Virus record (IMG/VR): IMGVR_UViG_3300014050_000132
Span: 1 to 24,388 of that record
Length of the DNA: 24,388 nucleotides
Direction: 5' to 3' (one strand)
DNA from: a virus
In this document: positions 5,863 to 13,005 of the stretch, piece by piece
Layout of the letters: every line of letters starts with the position of its first letter
How positions within the stretch are numbered: the first letter of the stretch is position 1
Position numbers and translations under genes: made by a program
The notes under the pieces: generated by a model
Database searches by the model: none
Seen by the model: only the letters and a program-made list of their open reading frames with translations
Told to the model about the DNA's origin: nothing

Positions 5863-6258
5863 TTAGTTGCAGTTTGGGCAGATAGTGTGCTTGTTGAAGG
5901 TATAGTGACAGTCTTGGCAGATGACACTATTGGCAGGTATGTCGAAGGATAGGTCGAATAGCCTGTCAGTTATCAGCGTTATAGGTTCAAGGAACTCATT
6001 TCGTTCCTTGTCGCCGTAGATTCTGGTGACTGCGCCTACCCAATCATGACCAGAGGTTTCTGGCTCAATCTTGGTGAGGCTGGTATACATAGGAGCGTAT
6101 CTGTAGATGTCAGAACCATCATCTACTAGATTGTGGGCAAACACAGCCTCATTGGCTTGGCGTGTTTCCTCACAGTCTGGACATACTGAGTCGAGCAGTA
6201 AGCAGTTATGGCATTGAGTCATAACGGAGATGCCTAGTGCTAGTTCGTGCTGAGACAT
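5863..6258 (-). CDS. Double zinc-ribbon protein, first gene of the leftward transcript
   Basis: A 131-residue protein if started at the ATG at 6256-6258, which has AAAGGAAACT in front; an ATG 42 bases further upstream (6298-6300) lies within the promoter region and is unlikely. It has two CxxC...CxxC clusters, CHNCLLLDSVCPDC near the N-terminus and CQDCHYTFNKHTICPNC at the very end, so two separate zinc ribbons flank a 75-residue polar domain. Such a design suits a regulator or a nucleic-acid-binding adaptor made early. No family name can be given. It follows the leftward promoter closely and is followed by a strong hairpin. Confidence 0.75.
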   Translation of the reverse strand: MSQHELALGISVMTQCHNCLLLDSVCPDCEETRQANEAVFAHNLVDDGSDIYRYAPMYTSLTKIEPETSGHDWVGAVTRIYGDKERNEFLEPITLITDRLFDLSFDIPANSVICQDCHYTFNKHTICPNCN

Positions 6259-6270
6259 AGTTTCCTTTCT

Positions 6271-6291
6271 GTAGTTAGTATTTCTAACTAC
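6271..6291. promoter_or_regulatory. Perfect 21 bp palindrome at the leftward transcription start
   Basis: GTAGTTAG (6271-6278) and CTAACTAC (6284-6291) are exact inverted copies around TATTT. The right arm overlaps the predicted -10 box of the leftward promoter and the left arm reaches the ribosome site of the first gene. It could be a repressor operator or a 5' hairpin of the transcript. Confidence 0.65.
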
Positions 6292-6316
6292 ACTATCCAC
6301 ACTGCATGGCTGTCAA
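6287..6316 (-). promoter_or_regulatory. Leftward promoter (TTGACA, 18 bp, TGTAGT)
   Basis: On the minus strand a perfect -35 box TTGACA (complement of 6311-6316) is followed after 18 bp by TGTAGT (complement of 6287-6292), four of six bases matching the -10 consensus. The start would be near 6280, about 20 bases before the first leftward start codon. This is the best housekeeping-type promoter seen in the window. Confidence 0.6.
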
Positions 6317-6349
6317 GCCCTGCTCTTTTCAAGGGCTTGATTGCCATGC
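6304..6349. repeat. Long inverted repeat overlapping the leftward -35 box
   Basis: GCATGGC (6304-6310) pairs with GCCATGC (6343-6349) and TCAAGCCCT (6313-6321) with AGGGCTTGA (6332-6340), with a 2x2 mismatch between and a 10-base loop. One arm contains the -35 box of the leftward promoter, so protein binding or cruciform formation here would affect that promoter. Confidence 0.75.
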
Positions 6350-6462
6350 CAGACCAGCACTATCGAGACTACAGTTTGGATTTAAACTTAAACTGGGGCG
6401 CGGAATGTTTATTATTATGGAGCGCCGAGATAGTAGTCCAGCAACAGCCCCTACTATCAGTA

Positions 6463-6590
6463 CAGTACTGAGCGGTAGCAAACAGTACTGGGGTCTCAAT
6501 GACCCCAGACTGTTTAATTGCTTGTGAAAGTAGTAGAGTATCTCTACAAAAACTATTTCCGTACAACAGTATGCCCCTGCCACAGTACTG
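6463..6590. promoter_or_regulatory. Three copies of the palindrome CAGTACTG, candidate operators
   Basis: Exact copies lie at 6463-6470, 6483-6490 and 6583-6590. The first is also part of a 13 bp dyad CAGTAC-A-GTACTG at 6458-6470. The spacings are 20 and 100 bp, near whole turns of the helix, so all could face one side. Three copies of an 8-mer in under 130 bp are unlikely by chance. A phage repressor or activator is the likely ligand. Confidence 0.5.
6480..6515. repeat. 15 bp hairpin with one bulge
   Basis: AAACAGT (6480-6486) plus CTGGGGTC (6488-6495) pair with GACCCCAG (6501-6508) plus ACTGTTT (6509-6515), leaving one bulged A and a TCAAT loop. A short T-rich run follows on either strand, so it could end stray transcripts from both sides, although the U-tract is weak. 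Confidence 0.7.
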
Positions 6591-6620
6591 CTAATACTGC
6601 TCTGACCAGCACTTATACTA

Positions 6621-6638
6621 CTGTGATGTAAATCACAG
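6621..6638. promoter_or_regulatory. Perfect CRP/GlxR-type binding site
   Basis: CTGTGAT-GTAA-ATCACAG is an exact 18 bp palindrome containing TGTGA-N6-TCACA, the consensus of the CRP family, and it also fits the TGTGANNTANNTCACA form described for the actinobacterial regulator GlxR. A TATAAA box follows at 6641-6646. If bound by the host protein, it would link phage transcription to host cAMP or nutrient state. Binding itself is inference. Confidence 0.6.
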
Positions 6639-6687
6639 GGTATAAACCGTTCGGAATGGCCTGTTGAACGGATTAATATATAGTAGA

Positions 6688-6701
6688 GGTAATTTATTAC
6701 C
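6688..6701. repeat. 14 bp palindrome GGTAAT-TT-ATTACC
   Basis: A perfect 6+6 dyad upstream of the rightward block. Just before it lies the wider inverted repeat CCGTTC/GAACGG (6647-6652 with 6666-6671). Both are candidate operators for the terminase-side promoter. Confidence 0.5.
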
Positions 6702-6710
6702 GATACTATA

Positions 6711-6731
6711 GCAAGGGCTTCAGGCCCTTGC
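6711..6731. repeat. 8 bp hairpin in the terminase leader
   Basis: GCAAGGGC (6711-6718) pairs exactly with GCCCTTGC (6724-6731) around TTCAG. It is followed by a second dyad ACAGAC/GTCTGT (6734-6739 with 6750-6755). Both lie about 65-110 bases before the terminase start and may shape the leader RNA. Confidence 0.6.
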
Positions 6732-6817
6732 GTACAGACTGTATCTACTGTCTGTTACAAACTGACTGAACAGGCTGTTTGTAGATGGGTGAGTACTACC
6801 TTGGGACAGGACAATAG

Positions 6818-8704
6818 ATGACTTTTAGCAAGAACAATAACCCCCGCAGCCAAAAGACTGCGGAGGCAAAGGCCAAACTTTTGGCACTGGTTGCCGAGGG
6901 CATGGGTGCCCCAAGGGCTATGCAGCAACTAGGGTACAAGGAAGACACCCTAAGAATCTGGCTCATGCGGGATAAGAAGTTTGCCCGTGATTTGGAAGAT
7001 GCCAAGGCTGATGCCAAAAATAAGTCCACCATCTCCCTTGGAGTGGCAAAGGATGAGATTTCCTTTTCCCAGTTCTCAGAGGTATTTCTAGACCAAAAGG
7101 TGTTTCCACACCATCAGGATTGGATTGACCTACTGGAGGGGGAAGAACCCTCTTGGCTCCACGATTCTATGATTTATGAGGCTGGCGACCAGAACCGCCT
7201 ATTGGTTAACGTACCACCTGAGCATGCTAAATCAACTGTGGTGACCGTTAACTATTCAACTTACCGTATCGCCCTCAATCCGAATGTGCGTATCATTGTG
7301 GTCAGTAAGACCCTTAATAAAGCGCGAGAGTTCGTGTATGCGATTAAGCAAAGATTGTCCCACCCACGCTGGCTGAAGTTACAAACAGCCTATGGCCCAG
7401 AGGGCGGTTGGAAACAAGATGCTGATACCTGGAAGGTAGACACAGTTTACCTTGGGGGCGATGCAAGAGATTCATCCGAGAAAGACCCAACTATCCAAGC
7501 ACTTGGAATGGGCGGTCAGATTTATGGCGCACGTGCAGACCTGATTATCTTGGATGACTGTATTACAACTGCTAACGCCCATGAGTGGGACAAGCAAATT
7601 AACTGGTTACAAAAAGAAGTTATTACCCGTTTGGGTAAGAACGGCAAGTTGCTCATTGTAGGGACACGAATTGCGGCGAATGATTTTTACAAGGAACTCC
7701 GTAACCCGAAGCATTGGTCTAATGGTAAGTGCCCTTTTACTTACATGGCAATGCCTGCGGTATTGGAGTATGGGAAAGACCCAGAAGAATGGGTAACCCT
7801 GTGGCCTAAGTCTGACCATCCTTGGGACGGAGATGAGGACACACCTGATGAACAAGGGCTATATCCCAAGTGGGATGGGCCAGCGCTTTTCAAGCGCCGT
7901 GGCGAAGTAACGCCCAGTACGTGGGCTTTGGTTTATCAGCAGGAGGATGTCGAAGAAGATTCCATCTTCCCACCCGCACTGGTTCAGGCTTGTGTCAAGG
8001 GTATGCGTAAGCGAGGTCCGTTAAAACCAGGCGCGGTGGGACATCCGACCAGCGTAGAAGGTTACACAGTTGTAGGTTTTGACCCTGCTATGGGCAGAGG
8101 CCATGCTGCATTTGTAGCGATGACCTATAATCGACTTGACGGAAAGATGTATGTGCTGGACTGTGAAAACATGTCTGAGCCAACACCACAAAAAATCCGT
8201 GCAATGATTGAAGAGTTTACAATCAAGTATCGCCCTAATGAGTTCCGTGTGGAGATTAACGCACACCAGAAAGCCTATGAACTTGATAACGATTTACGCG
8301 AATGGCTATCACAATATGGATGTAGCCTAAAGCCACACTTTACTGCAAAGAATAAATGGGATACCGCTCACGGTGTTGCCTCTATGTCAACGATGCTAGG
8401 CACCATGAACGATGGAACTTTCCAAAAGAACAACACAATTGAGTTTGCCTCAACTGAGGGTTCAGAGGGAATGAAGGCTTTAGTGCAACAACTCATTACG
8501 TGGAAGCCTGAGACCAAAGGCAAGACTGACTGCGTGATGGCTATGTGGTTTGCATTCTTACGACTACGTGAGTTGATGCAACAAAGCACTGTTATCTCAC
8601 GATATGCAGAAAACCGTTGGGCAACCCGTGCTCAACTAGCAAAACGTGGAACTGTAAACCTAGACCTTGCACTGCAACAACAGTGGCAAGAACAATTCGG
8701 ATAA
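6818..8704 (+). CDS. terL: Terminase large subunit with N-terminal helix-turn-helix
   Basis: A 628-residue protein that pumps DNA into the procapsid and cuts it. Residues of about 15-65 look like a helix-turn-helix DNA-binding unit (AEGMGAPRAMQQLGYKED, then LRIWLMRD). The ATPase part follows: Walker A-like VPPEHAKST at 132-140 and Walker B LIILDD at 242-247, with the motif-III region near LLIVGTR (278-284). The nuclease part starts at VVGFDPAMG (D422), includes FRVEIN, and ends with KTDCVMAMWFAFL, whose Asp is the likely last metal ligand. No separate small terminase gene is seen nearby, so the N-terminal unit may take over DNA recognition. AGGAC precedes the ATG. The length is slightly above the usual 450-600 aa because of the extra N-terminal part. 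Confidence 0.95.
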   Translation: MTFSKNNNPRSQKTAEAKAKLLALVAEGMGAPRAMQQLGYKEDTLRIWLMRDKKFARDLEDAKADAKNKSTISLGVAKDEISFSQFSEVFLDQKVFPHHQDWIDLLEGEEPSWLHDSMIYEAGDQNRLLVNVPPEHAKSTVVTVNYSTYRIALNPNVRIIVVSKTLNKAREFVYAIKQRLSHPRWLKLQTAYGPEGGWKQDADTWKVDTVYLGGDARDSSEKDPTIQALGMGGQIYGARADLIILDDCITTANAHEWDKQINWLQKEVITRLGKNGKLLIVGTRIAANDFYKELRNPKHWSNGKCPFTYMAMPAVLEYGKDPEEWVTLWPKSDHPWDGDEDTPDEQGLYPKWDGPALFKRRGEVTPSTWALVYQQEDVEEDSIFPPALVQACVKGMRKRGPLKPGAVGHPTSVEGYTVVGFDPAMGRGHAAFVAMTYNRLDGKMYVLDCENMSEPTPQKIRAMIEEFTIKYRPNEFRVEINAHQKAYELDNDLREWLSQYGCSLKPHFTAKNKWDTAHGVASMSTMLGTMNDGTFQKNNTIEFASTEGSEGMKALVQQLITWKPETKGKTDCVMAMWFAFLRLRELMQQSTVISRYAENRWATRAQLAKRGTVNLDLALQQQWQEQFG

Positions 8705-8713
8705 GGAAAGACT

Positions 8714-9142
8714 ATGGCTAAGAAGGTACCAGTAACTTCAGTAACTCCAGCAATTAAAACTAAGGCTACATCAAAGGCTGAACAAGCCCGCACTCGTAAT
8801 CTTGTTATGGGTATCGCATCTGCTACACCTGTAGGGCGTGGAGCAAAGGCTGTAGCAACTGCTGCTAAAGCCGCTTCTGGTATTCGTAAAACAAGCACTG
8901 CTGCAAAAGCAAATGCTCGTGCATTAAAGGCTGCTAACAAACCAACCAACAAAGTTGGTTCAAAAGCAGATAAAGAAATTCGTTCACGTACAAAATCTGT
9001 TGTACTTTCTAAAGAAGAAACTGCAACGCTTAATGATTATTACTACGGCGACCCAAATATAACTCAAGTAATGAGTCGTAGACTTCCTAAAAATGATGCA
9101 CGTTCAGTGCGCAAGAGTCCAGTTAAATTAAAGAAGAAGTAA
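8714..9142 (+). CDS. Very basic Ala/Lys-rich protein, unknown
   Basis: A 142-residue protein with many Lys and Arg and few acidic residues, beginning MAKKVPVTSVTPAIKTKATS. Residues of about 1-95 are Ala/Lys/Thr-rich and probably flexible. A short more structured part with LNDYYYGDPNITQVMSRRLP (about residues 106-125) precedes a basic end (KLKKK). AAGGAAAGACT precedes the ATG, nine bases after the terminase stop. The charge suggests DNA binding, for example in packaging or in the virion, but there is no family match. Confidence 0.8.
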   Translation: MAKKVPVTSVTPAIKTKATSKAEQARTRNLVMGIASATPVGRGAKAVATAAKAASGIRKTSTAAKANARALKAANKPTNKVGSKADKEIRSRTKSVVLSKEETATLNDYYYGDPNITQVMSRRLPKNDARSVRKSPVKLKKK

Positions 9143-9151
9143 GGAGCAGAA

Positions 9152-10006
9152 ATGGCAGCACCATTAGCAGCAGCAGTAGTAGCCGCAATAGCACGTGCTG
9201 CAATTTCTAATGCAGCAAAGAAACGTCTTATGCAGGCTGCTGCAAAGAAGGTTACTGAAAAAGAAATTAAGGCCCTTATCCAAACTGAGATGCGTACTGG
9301 CGCACCAAAACTTGGTCGCGCTATTCGCAGACCAGATGTAGCCAATGCACCTAAGCGTGTAGTAAAACGTGAGGGTACTGGAAGTGTGCGAGCACCAAAG
9401 GTAGACCCTGCTAAGGAACTTTACAATTTTTATAAGCCAAAGCCAGACACAAAGACTGTAACTAAGTCTATGCAAAAAGACCGTGTTACTCCAGCAGATG
9501 TTGTTGCACGGCGTATTGCTCAAAAGAATGAACGCATTAGAGAAGGTATCTCACCATCACGGGTATCTAAGCCACCTAAGCGTGAAGGTATTACAGAAGA
9601 TTTAAGAGCAAAGCAAAAAGCGTTAGCGCTTGCTGCTAAGAAGCGTCCAGATAAAGAACAACCAATTGATGTTCGCAATCCTGCGCCTAATCCAGAACGT
9701 CCACCTAAGAGTGAACTTGCTGCATTTAGTCAATTGAGTAAAGCAGAACAAAAGAACTACAACCGCATTGAAGCACGTATTAATGCTGGTATAAAAGTAA
9801 GCAAGAAACCAAAACCAGATGCAAAACCTGTTGAGCGTAAGACAATTGAACAAGCAATCACACAGGCTAGACAACAACGTTCTGGTACAACACCTGCTCA
9901 AGTGGCACGTGCAAAGAGAACAGAAATTGCTAAAGGCAAATTAACCCAAGCACAGTTAAATGAAATTAAAAAAATTGCCGCTAGAGCAAAGAGGGCTGGA
10001 AAATAA
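9152..10006 (+). CDS. Basic Ala/Lys/Pro-rich protein, unknown
   Basis: A 284-residue protein. The first 45 residues are an Ala-rich helix (MAAPLAAAVVAAIARAAISN) with some membrane-like character, though it is broken by charged residues. The rest is highly basic and low in complexity, with repeated Lys-Pro clusters (KPPKREGI, KKPKPDAKPVERK) and a Lys/Ala-rich C-terminus. It follows the other basic protein and ends in a TAATG junction with the portal gene. Together the two could be DNA-condensing or virion-internal proteins; this is inference from charge and position only. AAGGAG precedes the ATG. Confidence 0.8.
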   Translation: MAAPLAAAVVAAIARAAISNAAKKRLMQAAAKKVTEKEIKALIQTEMRTGAPKLGRAIRRPDVANAPKRVVKREGTGSVRAPKVDPAKELYNFYKPKPDTKTVTKSMQKDRVTPADVVARRIAQKNERIREGISPSRVSKPPKREGITEDLRAKQKALALAAKKRPDKEQPIDVRNPAPNPERPPKSELAAFSQLSKAEQKNYNRIEARINAGIKVSKKPKPDAKPVERKTIEQAITQARQQRSGTTPAQVARAKRTEIAKGKLTQAQLNEIKKIAARAKRAGK

Positions 10007-11745
10007 TGTTAACTGATAAGCAAATTTTTTCACGTGTTGCATCTTTAAAAGACCGCAACCGTGACCGTGATGCTCGCCATCAGAATGTATTACTAGTCCG
10101 TCAAGGTCAGATTGCTAGCGTATACCCTGAGTTTTTTCCAGAAGGTGTAGATGCAAACGTAGTTGCTAACTTTGTTGACATTGTAGCCCGTGACTTATCA
10201 GAAGTTATGGCTCCATTGCCAGCAGTTAACTGCTCAGTAGTTAGCCAAGTAAAGGACCGTGCTCGTAAAGCAGCAGACAACCGTACTCGTATTGCTGCTA
10301 ACTATCTTTACAATTCTGATTTGCAAGTACAGATGTACACAGGAGCAGACTGGTACATCACATTTGGGTTTGTCCCGTTCATGATTGAATTGGACACTGA
10401 AGCAAAGTTGCCGCGTATTCGCGTAGAAAGTCCTGTCGGGGCGTATCCTGAGTTTGACCGCTACGGACGCTGCGTTGCTTTTGCTAAGCGTTACTCTATG
10501 CCACTGGCTGAATTGGTTTCTCAGTTCCCAGAGCATACTGACGCTTTGCTTGGTCGTGATGGTTATGACCAAGACATGAATGCTAGATTCGATATTATTC
10601 GTTACTACGACCAGTATCAATCTATCATCTACGTTCCAGACCGTCAGAACCTAGTTATCTCCCGTGCTAAGAATCCAATTGGCAAGATGATGGTGGTAGT
10701 CGCAAGACGACCAACTGTTGATGGTGAGATGCGTGGACAGTTTGATGATGTTCTCGGTATTCAGTTGCTTCGCAATCGTTTTGCATTACTTGCAATGGAA
10801 GCAACAGAGAAGGCCGTTCAGTCACCACTAATTGTTCCTGACGATGTGAACGAGTTCCAATTCGGTGGTGACGGAGTTATCCGCACTAAGAACCCAGCAG
10901 GTGTTCGCCGAGTTGAACTACCAGTATCTGGCTCATTGTTTAATGAGCAAGCAGTTCTACAAAATGAACTGCGTACTGGAACACGTTATCCAGAATCACG
11001 TACTGGAAATGTTGATGCTTCAATTATTACTGGTCAAGGCGTTCAAGCCCTTATGGGTGGATTTGACACACAGGTTAAGTCAGCACAAGCCATCTTTGCA
11101 TCTACATTAAAGACTGTAATTTCACTCTGCTTTGAAGTAGATGAGAAAATCTTTAACGAGCAGAAGTCTATTCGTGGTATTGATTCTGGTTCACCTTATG
11201 CAATTGAGTATCTACCGTCAAAGGATATTAAGGGAGACTACTCTGCTGATGTCCGTTATGGAATGTTGGCTGGTCTTAACCCAGCGCAGGGACTTATCTT
11301 TATGCTACAAGCCCTTGGCGGTAAATTAATTTCTAAGGACTTAGCACAGCGTGAATTGCCATTTGGAGTTAACGTAACTCAGGAGCAGGAAAAGATTGAA
11401 GTTGAGGAAATGCGCAATGCGCTTATCTCATCTCTTAATGCTTCAGCACAGGCAATTCCACAACTTATTGCAAATGGCGGCGACCCAACTACAATCGTTA
11501 AGAAGATTGCAGAGGTTATCCGTATGCGCCAGAAGGGCACTCAGATTGAGGACGCAATCAATGATGTGTTCGCTCCAGAATTACCACCTGCTGGGGAAGC
11601 ATCTATGGTTGAGCAACCGTCCCCTGCTCCCGCCGCATCTCCAGCAGGTGGCGCTCAACCTCCGCAAGGATTACAAAGTCTACTTTCCAGCCTAACAATG
11701 GGCGGAACAGCAAACGCTTCGGCACGAACCGTAACCCAAAGATAA
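10006..11745 (+). CDS. Portal protein
   Basis: A 579-residue protein forming the ring at the capsid vertex through which DNA passes. The evidence is position after the terminase, length, and portal-like features: an N-terminal wing with VANFVDIVARDLSEVMAP, a beta-rich middle (PVGAYPEFDRYG), the stem region with LLRNRFALLAMEATEKAVQS (about residues 255-274), and the SIITGQGVQALMGGFDTQ segment (about residues 338-355), whose long helices match the portal crown and clip area. The last 50 residues are Pro/Ala/Gly-rich. The start overlaps the previous stop (TAATG). Three frames inside it are shadows. No catalytic motif is expected. Confidence 0.9.
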   Translation: MLTDKQIFSRVASLKDRNRDRDARHQNVLLVRQGQIASVYPEFFPEGVDANVVANFVDIVARDLSEVMAPLPAVNCSVVSQVKDRARKAADNRTRIAANYLYNSDLQVQMYTGADWYITFGFVPFMIELDTEAKLPRIRVESPVGAYPEFDRYGRCVAFAKRYSMPLAELVSQFPEHTDALLGRDGYDQDMNARFDIIRYYDQYQSIIYVPDRQNLVISRAKNPIGKMMVVVARRPTVDGEMRGQFDDVLGIQLLRNRFALLAMEATEKAVQSPLIVPDDVNEFQFGGDGVIRTKNPAGVRRVELPVSGSLFNEQAVLQNELRTGTRYPESRTGNVDASIITGQGVQALMGGFDTQVKSAQAIFASTLKTVISLCFEVDEKIFNEQKSIRGIDSGSPYAIEYLPSKDIKGDYSADVRYGMLAGLNPAQGLIFMLQALGGKLISKDLAQRELPFGVNVTQEQEKIEVEEMRNALISSLNASAQAIPQLIANGGDPTTIVKKIAEVIRMRQKGTQIEDAINDVFAPELPPAGEASMVEQPSPAPAASPAGGAQPPQGLQSLLSSLTMGGTANASARTVTQR

Positions 11746-11759
11746 CTAGGTAGGGGACA

Positions 11760-12329
11760 ATGACAACACTTGCTGCTTATCAAGGAGATGGTTGGTCTGT
11801 AATCGGCTGCGATTCTAGAGCATCTGATGAAGCAGGTCGTCCTATGACGATTGCTACACACAAGATTATTGAAAATAACGGATACCTCATTGCAGGTTCT
11901 GGTGCTAGTCGTGGTTCTAACATTTTGCAGTTTGGGTGGAAACCACCTAAGCCAACTAAGTTAGAGGACTTAGATTTGTTTATGACGCAAAAGTTTATCC
12001 CCGCTATGCGCAAAACATTTATTGATGCAGGTTATGACATGAAAGAAGACGGGGATGCTGCAGCGCAAGATTCAGATTTTATTATCAGCGTTAACGGAGT
12101 CCTTTATCCTGTATTTCAAGATTATTCTTGGGACCGTGATATTCGTGGCATCTACTATGGTGGCAACGGCGGCGATGTTGCTCTGGGTGTTATGGAGGCT
12201 CTTGATATTGATAAGTGTGAAACACCAGAACAAGCAGAAAAAATAATTCGCAAAGCAATTGAGATTGCTTGTGTGTGGGATATTTATACAAGCCCACCAA
12301 TTATAACAAAGATTCAGTACGCAAAATGA
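11760..12329 (+). CDS. Proteasome-beta/HslV-like Ntn hydrolase, candidate prohead protease
   Basis: A 189-residue protein with the layout of an HslV or proteasome beta subunit. After Met removal the chain starts with Thr (T2), as HslV does. Then D18 and R20 in GCDSR sit at the positions of Asp17 and Arg19, and K35 in THKII matches Lys33 with one extra residue between. IIENNGYLIAGSGASRG, DSDFIISVNGVLYPV, YYGGNGGDVALGVMEAL (residues 132-148) and IACVWDIYTSPP follow in the normal order. In the conserved GSGG turn the Ser is replaced by Asn (GNGG, 135-138). No propeptide is present. It lies between portal and scaffold, where phages usually carry a prohead protease, and overlaps the next gene by ATGA. 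A degradative or inactive role remains possible. Confidence 0.8.
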   Translation: MTTLAAYQGDGWSVIGCDSRASDEAGRPMTIATHKIIENNGYLIAGSGASRGSNILQFGWKPPKPTKLEDLDLFMTQKFIPAMRKTFIDAGYDMKEDGDAAAQDSDFIISVNGVLYPVFQDYSWDRDIRGIYYGGNGGDVALGVMEALDIDKCETPEQAEKIIRKAIEIACVWDIYTSPPIITKIQYAK

Positions 12330-12601
12330 GTAAACAATTCAGGGAGAAGATAGAGCAAGCACTACAAGTTCTAATAGAGGAAGACCCTGAAGGGTATAAC
12401 TTTATCTGCGCTAACTGGCTAATAATTACAGAATGGGCAGATTACGATGGAACTCGGTACTTGCATACGGAAGTGTCAGAAGCAATGACACCCTGGAATG
12501 CTGAAGGCATGATGCGTTTGGCAAAGGAGTACAACAAAGATTCCCTTGGCCAGCCAAAAGAAGAAGTTGAAGATGATTTGGAAGATGAAGGAGATGAATA
12601 A
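12326..12601 (+). CDS. Acidic partner protein coupled to the Ntn hydrolase, unknown
   Basis: A 91-residue protein. The ATG at 12326 overlaps the TGA of the Ntn hydrolase gene (ATGA), which is preferred over an ATG 57 bases upstream that would lie deep in that gene. The first 65 residues (FREKIEQALQVLIEEDPEGY, then NWLIITEWADYDGTRYLHT) resemble a small helix-strand family common in actinophages; the last 20 residues are almost only Asp, Glu and Gly. The acidic tail and tight coupling suggest a complex with its neighbour or with the basic virion proteins; this is inference. Confidence 0.78.
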   Translation: MSKQFREKIEQALQVLIEEDPEGYNFICANWLIITEWADYDGTRYLHTEVSEAMTPWNAEGMMRLAKEYNKDSLGQPKEEVEDDLEDEGDE

Positions 12602-13005
12602 TGGCAACACAAGGTGGTTACCGTGAACCGTCTAACCCAGCACCAGTTTCAGGTCCTGGCGCTCTTTCTCAGCGCACTGACGGGGGACCAACACAAGGTG
12701 CAAAGTACATCTCAGGACTTCCATATGGACAAGGACAAGAGACCTACTCAAACCAAGTAGCAGCACCAATGGCTGGAAATCCTATGGCTACTGTAGATAT
12801 GCCAACAGAATTGTTTGCTAAAACAACTCGTCCTAACGAGCCAATTACATCTGGTGTAAACATTGGCCCTGGCCCAGGAAGTGAAGCACTTAACCTTCCT
12901 AATACAAAAGAACCTATTTCTGTGACTATGCGCAAGATTGCACAGTTTGACCCAACTGGAGAAGCAGAACTTATTTACTCCACCCTTGCTGAATATGGGT
13001 ACTAA
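12601..13005 (+). CDS. Pro/Gly-rich virion-associated protein, unknown
   Basis: A 134-residue protein beginning MATQGGYREPSNPAPVSGPG, rich in Gly, Pro, Gln and Asn over its first 100 residues and so probably disordered. The last 35 residues (ISVTMRKIAQFDPTGEAELI) look like a compact helix. Both ends use TAATG junctions with the neighbours. It may be a flexible linker or a tag that binds the procapsid; no family is recognised. It is placed in the virion group by position only. Confidence 0.75.
   Translation: MATQGGYREPSNPAPVSGPGALSQRTDGGPTQGAKYISGLPYGQGQETYSNQVAAPMAGNPMATVDMPTELFAKTTRPNEPITSGVNIGPGPGSEALNLPNTKEPISVTMRKIAQFDPTGEAELIYSTLAEYGY

Larger units (their letters stand above)
6259..6817. 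other. Divergent control region without a convincing gene
   Basis: These 559 bp separate the leftward and rightward blocks. Short frames occur on both strands but none has a good ribosome site or protein-like composition. The region is instead filled with dyads: a leftward promoter with a palindrome, a CRP-like site, three CAGTACTG copies and several long inverted repeats, listed separately. No tRNA-like fold was seen. A rightward promoter must exist, but no pair of -35 and -10 boxes with proper spacing stood out, which leaves room for a phage-specific or activator-dependent promoter. Confidence 0.7.

Noticed and set aside
6389-6430. GGCGC/GCGCC dyad that could suggest a tRNA or small RNA
   Set aside because: It does not fold into a cloverleaf and has no promoter and terminator pair; it was left as part of the control region.
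6247-6583. Several 65-84 codon frames on both strands in the control region
   Set aside because: They lack ribosome sites, overlap each other and follow the inverted repeats; their composition is not protein-like.
6664-6709. Rightward promoter built from TTGAAC and nearby TATAGT or TACTAT boxes
   Set aside because: The spacings (9 bp, or more than 25 bp) do not fit a normal promoter, so none is called.
10865-11695. Three plus-strand frames inside the portal gene
   Set aside because: They are shadows in another frame; their Leu/Gln-rich composition and lack of ribosome sites argue against them.
12269-12325. Upstream ATG for the 91-residue acidic protein
   Set aside because: It would extend the gene 57 bp into the Ntn hydrolase gene; the ATGA overlap start at 12326 fits the coupling style of the block.
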